From positions 1 to 33,596 of the forward strand of contig QBYK01000019.1 in NCBI GenBank assembly GCA_003282865.1: DNA of 33,596 nucleotides, given 5' to 3'. This DNA comes from SAR116 cluster bacterium AG-325-I21 (GTDB lineage Bacteria; Pseudomonadota; Alphaproteobacteria; Puniceispirillales; Puniceispirillaceae). Under the pieces are notes generated by a model that was not told the DNA's origin, did no database searches, and worked only from the letters and a program-made list of their open reading frames with translations. Made by a program: the position numbers and the translations under genes. Shown piece after piece: positions 24,859 through 31,007 of this stretch. The first letter of the stretch is position 1. Each line of letters begins with the position of its first letter.

Positions 24859-25248
24859 GTGCTTGATATTCAACATATTCTATCACCAACAGGACCAAGG
24901 CCTGTTGGCCCATTCAGCCATGCAGTATGTGCGGGAGATTTTATGTTTGTTACCGGTCAAATGCCAACAATTCCAAATGATCCCACAATTATCGTTGATG
25001 GTGGAATAGAGGAACAAACAAGACAGGTTATGGAGAATTTGCGAAGTGTTCTAAATAGCAAAGATCTAGATTTTGACCGTGTCGTCTTTGCTCGTGTTTA
25101 TTTGGTTAACTTTCAAGACTTTGATACAGTGAATAAGATATATGAGCTTTATTTTGACCCTCACAAAAGACCCGCTAGAACATGCATTGGAGTGACTGGC
25201 CTTGCTGTTGGAGCGTTAGTTGAGGTTGACTTGATTGTTGCACTTTAA
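24859..25248 (+). CDS. ridA: RidA/YjgF family enamine/imine deaminase
   Basis: Small cytosolic trimeric protein that hydrolyses reactive enamine/imine intermediates, or a pathway-specific member of that superfamily. GTG start at 24859 with AAAGGA about 9 bases upstream. Motifs: GPFSHAV near the N-terminus, FVTGQMP, the EEQTRQVMENLRSVL helix, RPARTCIGV with the key Arg107, and VEVDLIVAL with Glu122, the residue usually aligned with RidA Glu120. 129 residues. Co-transcribed with TctCAB and the Fe-S gene, suggesting that the imported acid is converted through an enamine or imino acid step; this is inference. Confidence 0.9.
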   Translation: MLDIQHILSPTGPRPVGPFSHAVCAGDFMFVTGQMPTIPNDPTIIVDGGIEEQTRQVMENLRSVLNSKDLDFDRVVFARVYLVNFQDFDTVNKIYELYFDPHKRPARTCIGVTGLAVGALVEVDLIVAL

Positions 25249-25316
25249 GCTTAGTGTTGTCACCGAACTCTGGTGCACCAACTTCAACTATTAAATCAAA
25301 CAAGATGGACTGCATA

Positions 25317-26663
25317 ATGAGCCAAACTTCAAACCAGGAAATTGTCACGGCCTTTCAGGACGAGATTACAAATATTGCGAATGCTTGTGTTGGATGCGGT
25401 AAATGCTACGAGGTGTGCCCAATTGTTGATGATGCAGGCTTGGGAGGGCTAAATCCTAAAGTAATCACATCAGGGGTAAGAGATAGCTTAACAGGTGTAG
25501 CAATTAATGAAGACTCACAAAAATGGGCACAAACCTGTGTTCTCAGTGGTAATTGCATCAGTGCTTGTGAGTACGGCGTCAATCCGCGATTGATGTTAAC
25601 AATGGCAAGGATGGTTAACAGTGAACAAACTTTGGAGCATAAAGCGCGCCTGTCGGCAGGAGTTAACAGTTACAACTCCATGTCAAAGGGTGTAAAAGTA
25701 CTTTCAAAAATACAATTATCTAACGAAGAGTTAAAAAAACTTGGCCAAGGAGAGCCAAAATCAAAAACCAAACGTACATCAGAGCCAGAGTACCTGTTTC
25801 ATACAGGATGTAACGTACTTAAAACGCCTCATATAGCATTGCTTTGTATAGATATTATGGATATGCTAAAGATAGACTATGAAGTCAAAGGTGGGCCTGA
25901 AAGTTGTTGTGGTATTTTGCACTACAGAGCTGGGGACTTAAAGACTGCCACCCGTGTTTCAACGAGCACTATTAATCAATTTTCAAGGACTGGCGCCACA
26001 ACAGTTTTATCATGGTGCCCAACGTGCCAAGTGCAATTCACCGAGGTAGCATTACCATCGTTTGAGAGCGCCACAAATACTAATCCGTTTCAAATGACAC
26101 CTTTTGTTTTGTTCCTTGAAAAGCAATTATACCGATTGAAACCAATGTTTAAATACAGAGTCGAAAAGAAAGTAGCCCTCCATTTGCACCCAGGTGTAAT
26201 TGGATTACCTGAAGCCGCAAAAAAAATACTCAATGCTATAGCCGGAATTGAGATTATTGACCTAAACGTCAAAGAAATTGGTCTCATGAGCAATTCGTTG
26301 AACACCTTACCAGTGCTGAAAAAAGACCTCCATTTAAAAGAACTTGAAGCGGCTGAGGCAGCTGGCGTTGACGTTCTCGCCGCCGTCTATCATGCCGATC
26401 ACCGAGAGCTTTGTGCTCACGAGAAAGATTGGTCTTTTGAGATCATAAACATTCTTGAAATAATAGCCGAGTCTATGGGAATTAAACGTAGAGATAAGTT
26501 TAAAGAAATGAAACTTTTACAGGATGTTGAAGTAATTTTAAATGACTTAAAAAACCAGCTCTATTCTCAAAATATTTCAAAAGAAGAAGCACGTTTAATG
26601 GTTCAAGCGTTCATTATCGACGAGCAGCCGCTACCGTTAAAGGCACAGCGAAATCTAGAATAA
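25317..26663 (+). CDS. CCG-domain Fe-S protein (GlpC/HdrD-like) with a cysteine-free second domain
   Basis: Cytosolic electron-transfer protein related to GlpC, LutA and heterodisulfide reductase subunits. Start taken at ATG 25317 (MSQTSNQEIV); ATG 25305 is also possible. Residues 24-34 hold a classic cluster motif CVGCGKCYEVC. A second site, CVLSGNCISAC (74-84), has irregular spacing. The first CCG domain is complete: Cys165, Cys197-Cys198, then CPTC (234-237), matching C-x31-CC-x35-CxxC. The second CCG-like half (about 285-385) has lost its cysteines: it reads LHLHPGV, GLMSNS and YHADHREL where HdrD-like proteins have C, CCG and CxxC. 448 residues. Last gene of the tct operon; probably pairs with an unseen flavin dehydrogenase. 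Confidence 0.82.
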   Translation: MSQTSNQEIVTAFQDEITNIANACVGCGKCYEVCPIVDDAGLGGLNPKVITSGVRDSLTGVAINEDSQKWAQTCVLSGNCISACEYGVNPRLMLTMARMVNSEQTLEHKARLSAGVNSYNSMSKGVKVLSKIQLSNEELKKLGQGEPKSKTKRTSEPEYLFHTGCNVLKTPHIALLCIDIMDMLKIDYEVKGGPESCCGILHYRAGDLKTATRVSTSTINQFSRTGATTVLSWCPTCQVQFTEVALPSFESATNTNPFQMTPFVLFLEKQLYRLKPMFKYRVEKKVALHLHPGVIGLPEAAKKILNAIAGIEIIDLNVKEIGLMSNSLNTLPVLKKDLHLKELEAAEAAGVDVLAAVYHADHRELCAHEKDWSFEIINILEIIAESMGIKRRDKFKEMKLLQDVEVILNDLKNQLYSQNISKEEARLMVQAFIIDEQPLPLKAQRNLE

Positions 26664-26778
26664 CGGAATACAAATATTTACAATATCTGATTCGCAATTA
26701 CTTAATTTTAGCGCGTCGAACACGCTCTGATATAACCCTCCACAACACATATTTTACGAAACTTTTGTATAAAACTAT

Positions 26779-26866
26779 GCGTGAAGGGCGGTTTTTAATG
26801 GTTTCTAAGGCTTAGTTTTTAGGGTTTCTGGGATATTTTGGTGTGTGCTAGTAGCCATTGGTACGC
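26779..26866 (-). repeat. Remnant 6: anticodon-arm fragment plus tail, adjoining the intact tRNA unit
   Basis: GCGTGAAGGGCGGTTTTTAATGG at 26779-26801 (split: core 26779-26792, tail after it) resembles the CCGTGAAAGGGCGGTTTTAATAGG join of unit 5; the tail goes on through GGGATATTTTGGTGTGTGC and ends TTGGTACGC. The T-arm and acceptor are absent. Immediately to the right lie AAAAACTGGACTGAAA, a hairpin and the intact tRNA-Glu, so only about 80 bases separate this scar from the tRNA CCA end. The 115 bases between the Fe-S gene and this point show nothing else. Confidence 0.7.
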
Positions 26867-26882
26867 AAAAACTGGACTGAAA

Positions 26883-26910
26883 CAAAAATACAACCCCCTG
26901 CCTGTCAGGG
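26883..26910 (-). terminator. Putative tRNA-Glu terminator
   Basis: Perfect 5-bp stem CCCTG/CAGGG (26896-26900, 26906-26910) about 40 bases downstream of the tRNA 3' end on the - strand, followed by GGGTTGTATTTTTG. The T-tract is interrupted, so efficiency is uncertain. The same position in each scar unit holds a related hairpin. Confidence 0.55.
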
Positions 26911-26949
26911 CTGAAGGCTTGTTTTTAGCGCTGTGCTTGGGTTGTAGGC

Positions 26950-27025
<76 letters not shown>

Positions 27026-27033
27026 ATCGGCGA

Positions 27034-27062
27034 AAAACAACCATCACCGTTTTTCTAGTCAA
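27034..27062 (-). promoter_or_regulatory. Possible tRNA-Glu promoter
   Basis: On the - strand TTGACT (27062-27057), a 17-base spacer, then TGTTTT (27039-27034), 8 bases before the tRNA 5' end. The -35 is good, the -10 poor. It overlaps the terminator stem behind recJ. Confidence 0.4.
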
Positions 27063-27089
27063 AAGCGTCATCCAAATCAAGCCGCTTTT
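27061..27089. terminator. Hairpin between recJ and tRNA-Glu
   Basis: AAAAGCG (27061-27067) / CGCTTTT (27083-27089), followed by two more T on the + side; on the - strand, which recJ uses, the stem ends in CGCTTTT. It likely ends the hom-recJ transcript 54 bases after the recJ stop, just before the tRNA promoter. Confidence 0.65.
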
Positions 27090-27142
27090 TTAACTATATG
27101 AGGTTTTTCCATAAATGCCCAGATATTCAAAAAATCTCTGTG

Positions 27143-28957
27143 TCAGCGGGCAAAAGCTAGTGGTGGAACAGCCACGTCATCAATCTCAAATTGCATTGCA
27201 TTGCCACCTCGAAAAAGATCACGGCGTATCCGCCCGAGAAAATGCAGATATTGTGGTGCATCAGATGCATCCGATACTGCCCTACTGAGGGGACTTCCAC
27301 CAGCCTGAAAGGCAATCGCATTTATCGTGCCGCTGCCATCATCAATTCGACAGGAAAGATGCGCTCCTCCCACACCAACAAATTTCATAGATTTGATACG
27401 GCAATCAGGTATCACAAATCGTGGTTCAGGATTGCCAATTCCAAATGGGCCAAGGCAGTCCAACCAGTCAGCCAGTTCAGGCTTGCAACCCGCAACACTT
27501 AACAACCCACTTGCTTCATGAATGACGCGCGGAATTTCTCCATTTAGGTCATTCATGAGCCGATCATTCAAAAAGGCCTGTAAATCGACAATTTTTTCAG
27601 CTTTAACGGTAAAGCCAGCGGCCATATCGTGACCGCCGCCACCCTCCAGGATACCGGCTTGATGCGCGGCAATGATCGCACTGCCAAGCCGGAACCCCGC
27701 AATAGATCGTCCTGATCCCTTGCCGATCCCATCATCATTCATAGCAATAATCAACGTAGGTTTTCCAAACCGTTCCCGCACGCGGCCAGCAACAATACCG
27801 ATCACACCCTCGTGCCAAGCCTTATCATGCAAAACCAGGACTGGATCGTTGCAGTCTGCAGCGCGGTCAATCGCAGCTATTTTTATACCCTCTTCAATTT
27901 GCTTACGTTGCTCGTTCATTTCATCAAGGCGTAAAGCAAGGCCAGTGGCCTCGTCCACATCGCAGCATGCCAGTAATTTTACCCCTAGCCCCGACCCGCC
28001 AATTCGTCCTGCTGCATTGATTCTTGGCCCCAATAGGAAGCCAAAAGCATATACATTTGGGGGTGAATTCATGCCCGCGATATCTGCAAGTTTGGTTAGA
28101 CCTGCATGCCGCCGTTCGGACATTAATTTAAGCCCTTGACGCACGAACGCTCGGTTTAGCCCTCGAAGCGGCACGACATCACAAACGGTAGCCAGCGCAA
28201 CAATATCAATATATCCAAGCAAATCAGGTTGAATAATATCCCCGGTGAAATAGCCACGACCCCGTAAACAACGAAGCATGCCAACAAGCGTAATAAACAC
28301 AACACCAGCCGCGCAAAGATAGCCGTATTGCCCATCTTCATCCAACCGGTTTGGATTCACAACCGAATGCGCAGGCGGTAATTCTGGTCCAGCGATGTGA
28401 TGATCAATCACAATAACATCAATGCCCGTATCAGCAACCGCCGCCAACGGTGCATGAGCTGTGATACCGCAATCAACCGTAATGAGAAGCTTAGCGCCTT
28501 TTTCTTTTAAGGCAAGTAGAGCCGCTGTATTTGGTCCATAACCTTCAATAAACCGGTTTGGAATATGAACATCACATCCCACGCCAAGCTCGCGCATAAC
28601 TGAAATCAGCAATGCAGCAGCCGCTGCACCATCGACATCATAATCGCCAAAAATACCTATCGGCGTTTTTTCTATCACCGCATCTGCAAGCCGGTTTGCA
28701 GCCTTTTCCATATCCTGAAAACGCGACGGGTTTGGCATAAGGTCCCGGATTTTTGGCTCAATATAGTTGGAGACTGTTTCACCAGTAAGCCCCATACCAG
28801 CCATGATGCGGGCCAGCGGCAAGGGGAGATCGTTAAACATATCTATCAAGGCAGCGGCAAGTCTGTCCTGTTCACCGCCTGACAGATGTGTTCGCGAATC
28901 AATCCAACGCGCCCCGCTCGTCGAGTGAGTAATGCCAAGGAAAGAGTCCCCAGCCAT
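27143..28957 (-). CDS. recJ: Single-stranded-DNA exonuclease RecJ
   Basis: 5'-3' exonuclease acting on single-stranded DNA in recombination and mismatch repair. DHH phosphoesterase motifs are present: GIFGDYDVDGAAAAALL (about 101-117), TVDCGI (near 159-164), and VIDHHIAG. The DHHA1 domain shows GSGRSIAGFRLGSAI and GGGGHDMAAGF; the C-terminal OB-fold region follows (FRIGNPEPRF-like GIGNPEPRFVIP). 604 residues, full length. Its ATG shares a base with the hom TAA stop (TAATG), a coupled pair. No disruption. Part of the higher-GC, core-like side of the window. Confidence 0.96.
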   Translation of the reverse strand: MAGDSFLGITHSTSGARWIDSRTHLSGGEQDRLAAALIDMFNDLPLPLARIMAGMGLTGETVSNYIEPKIRDLMPNPSRFQDMEKAANRLADAVIEKTPIGIFGDYDVDGAAAAALLISVMRELGVGCDVHIPNRFIEGYGPNTAALLALKEKGAKLLITVDCGITAHAPLAAVADTGIDVIVIDHHIAGPELPPAHSVVNPNRLDEDGQYGYLCAAGVVFITLVGMLRCLRGRGYFTGDIIQPDLLGYIDIVALATVCDVVPLRGLNRAFVRQGLKLMSERRHAGLTKLADIAGMNSPPNVYAFGFLLGPRINAAGRIGGSGLGVKLLACCDVDEATGLALRLDEMNEQRKQIEEGIKIAAIDRAADCNDPVLVLHDKAWHEGVIGIVAGRVRERFGKPTLIIAMNDDGIGKGSGRSIAGFRLGSAIIAAHQAGILEGGGGHDMAAGFTVKAEKIVDLQAFLNDRLMNDLNGEIPRVIHEASGLLSVAGCKPELADWLDCLGPFGIGNPEPRFVIPDCRIKSMKFVGVGGAHLSCRIDDGSGTINAIAFQAGGSPLSRAVSDASDAPQYLHFLGRIRRDLFRGGNAMQFEIDDVAVPPLAFAR

Positions 28958-30270
28958 TAAGTCTCTCTATCTGCAAGCATGATGGGCATGGCTACCGGTT
29001 TTGCTTTAACAATTGGTAATTTTTCCATTTCGTCTAACGCAATGCCCAAGTTTGCAACAGAAGTTTCGTGCGTTGTCATTACCAAGGCCACCGCGTTTCC
29101 GGGTGCGCGCCCCTGTTGTAAAAGACCTTCAATCGAAATGGAATATTTTTTCAAAATTCCAGTGAGTGTTGCAAGCACACCCGGCTGATCAACAACCATC
29201 AGGCGCACATAAAAAGGCTTATCCGGCCCAGCAAAATTCTCGATGACACTTGCATCAAGCAGTGTGTTAATCGATCGACCAAACGGTAAACCGCCGCGCC
29301 CAGTCGCAATATCAATCAGATCTGATAAAACAGCAGATGAGGTTGCACCACCGCCTGCGCCCGGTCCAACGGCAAGAACACTGCCAACCGGCTCACCATG
29401 ATACTCGACAGCATTAAGAACGCCACTCACCTTGGCGAGCTGACTAGCGAGAGGAAGCAAACAGGTTTGCATGCGCGGTACCAATCCCGGCTCTGCGACA
29501 CCAACGAGTTTAATGCGAAATCCAAGCTGGTTAGCATAGGCAAAATCAACCGATGACACGTCACGTATGCCTTGGATCGAAACGGCCTTAAAATCAGGCT
29601 TATGGCCGAAGGCGATCGCCGCAAGGATGGTCAACTTGTGGGCGGCATCAATACCATCAACATCAAAACTGGGTTCGGCTTCGGCGTAGCCCAAGCGCTG
29701 GGCTTCCGCCAGCACTTCTTCAAAATCGCGTCCAGTCGTTTCCATTGTCGATAGAATGTAGTTACAAGTACCGTTTAATATACCCGCAACACGCGTGATC
29801 CTATTACCCGCAAGTCCCTCACGAAGGCTTTTAACCGCTGGAATACCGCCAGCAACGGCTGACTCAAATAGGAGGTGCACATCATTAGTTTCCGCTAATT
29901 GAGCTAGTTCGGCACCGTGATGAGCTATCATGGCTTTATTGGCTGTTATCACATGCTTGCAAGACCCTAAAGCCGCGCGCGCGAGATCAAGTGCAACCCC
30001 CTCGCTGCCACCAATCATTTCTACGACGATATCAATATCATCACGTTCGGCCAGTTTGGGAGCTTCATCATACCAGTCGATTCCATCAAGGTTAACGCCG
30101 CGATCCAACAACGGTTCACGGGCACTTACCGCAACAATCTCTATTGGCGTACCGGCGGCCTCACTCAACTCATCACCTCGGTTAATAACCTGGCGAGCAA
30201 CCTCCGCGCCAACGACACCTAGTCCAGCAATGGCAATTTTCAGACTAGACTTTGCATTCGACATCAACAT
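28957..30270 (-). CDS. hom: Homoserine dehydrogenase with ACT domain
   Basis: Reduces aspartate semialdehyde to homoserine, on the way to threonine and methionine. Rossmann motif IAGLGVVGAEVAR near residues 14-26; VITANKAMIAHHG with the catalytic-region lysine; GILNGTCNYIL and the AEPSFDVDGIDAAHKL segment, which carry substrate-contact and catalytic Asp/Lys residues. The C-terminal ACT domain (about 350-430, VRLMVVDQPGVLATLTGIL) suggests threonine feedback. 437 residues; start at ATG 30270 or ATG 30264, the latter better spaced from GTGGA. Translationally coupled to recJ. Confidence 0.96.
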   Translation of the reverse strand: MLMSNAKSSLKIAIAGLGVVGAEVARQVINRGDELSEAAGTPIEIVAVSAREPLLDRGVNLDGIDWYDEAPKLAERDDIDIVVEMIGGSEGVALDLARAALGSCKHVITANKAMIAHHGAELAQLAETNDVHLLFESAVAGGIPAVKSLREGLAGNRITRVAGILNGTCNYILSTMETTGRDFEEVLAEAQRLGYAEAEPSFDVDGIDAAHKLTILAAIAFGHKPDFKAVSIQGIRDVSSVDFAYANQLGFRIKLVGVAEPGLVPRMQTCLLPLASQLAKVSGVLNAVEYHGEPVGSVLAVGPGAGGGATSSAVLSDLIDIATGRGGLPFGRSINTLLDASVIENFAGPDKPFYVRLMVVDQPGVLATLTGILKKYSISIEGLLQQGRAPGNAVALVMTTHETSVANLGIALDEMEKLPIVKAKPVAMPIMLADRET

Positions 30271-30394
30271 TCCACTTTTTCACAAATATATTTCTGAGCC
30301 CCCAAAAACAAACATTGCAATGGTGTAAACATTTGGCCTATTTCTGGCAAGCACCCAACCCTTATTATGGTTGGATTAACCAGGACTTATTCAG

Positions 30395-30998
30395 TTACAG
30401 ATTTGACGCGCTCCAAGGGGCCTGATCGTAAAGCCCAAATAAAAGTCGCAATTGACAAGCGACTTCGCCAAGTTCAGTCCCTTTTACGCCATCAAAATCG
30501 GCGAAACCGTCAACAAGCCAAGACTCGCGAACAGCTGGGTATGTTAGGCACAAATCCACCCCGGACTCTGAGGTCGCATAAAAGACTCCCTTGCACTGTT
30601 TTTTGCTAATTACAAGCTTCATTTTAATTAGCTTTTTTAGCGCATAATTCACAATATGGCTTTCTTCTACATTCAGTTTAAAGCAAATGTCAGCAAGTTT
30701 TTTTTGGACGTTAGCAATGATTTACCCAATGCAGGCATAAAATGTCAAGAACCGCAAGGTCAGTTCCGCCAGTGACTATCATGCCTTCCTCGGCAACCGC
30801 GGTTGCCATGGCTTTTACCATCCATTTGCCAAAAGCGTTCCAAGCCACGATCAACCCATACTAAATCTCACTTAGCTCGGCTGCCTTTTTAGTTGCAAAA
30901 TGCGATGATGATACAATCCGCTTAACGCTGGCTGAACTGCAGTCAGGAATCGCGGCAACATTAGTATCTTCTCCGCCATTTGCTTTATCTACTCCCAT
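30395..30998 (-). pseudogene. Winged-helix (MarR-like) regulator, broken by one stop and one frameshift
   Basis: Start ATG 30998, with GAGGAG 6-10 bases upstream, 10 bases after the hydantoinase stop. It reads MGVDKANGGEDTNVAAIPD, ... KKAAELSEI, then TAG (30861-30863), then YGLIVAWNAFGKWMVKAMA, ... LAVLDILCLHWVNH. At about 30714-30717 one extra base shifts the frame; it resumes as ANVQKKLADICFKLNVEE, SHIVNYALKKLIKMKLV, the wing KKQCKGVFYATSESG and ends ALYDQ-like GLYDQAPWSASNL. Joined, about 200 residues, resembling the winged-helix DNA-binding proteins often beside alphaproteobacterial hydantoinase genes. The stop replaces a residue that I recall as Glu in relatives. Two lesions argue for a true pseudogene rather than one sequencing error. 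Confidence 0.8.
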
Positions 30999-31007
30999 AA
31001 CCGCTCC

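Noticed and set aside
30367-30609. 80-codon frame on the + strand
   Set aside because: It lies opposite the well-supported winged-helix pseudogene and shows only the mirrored codon pattern.
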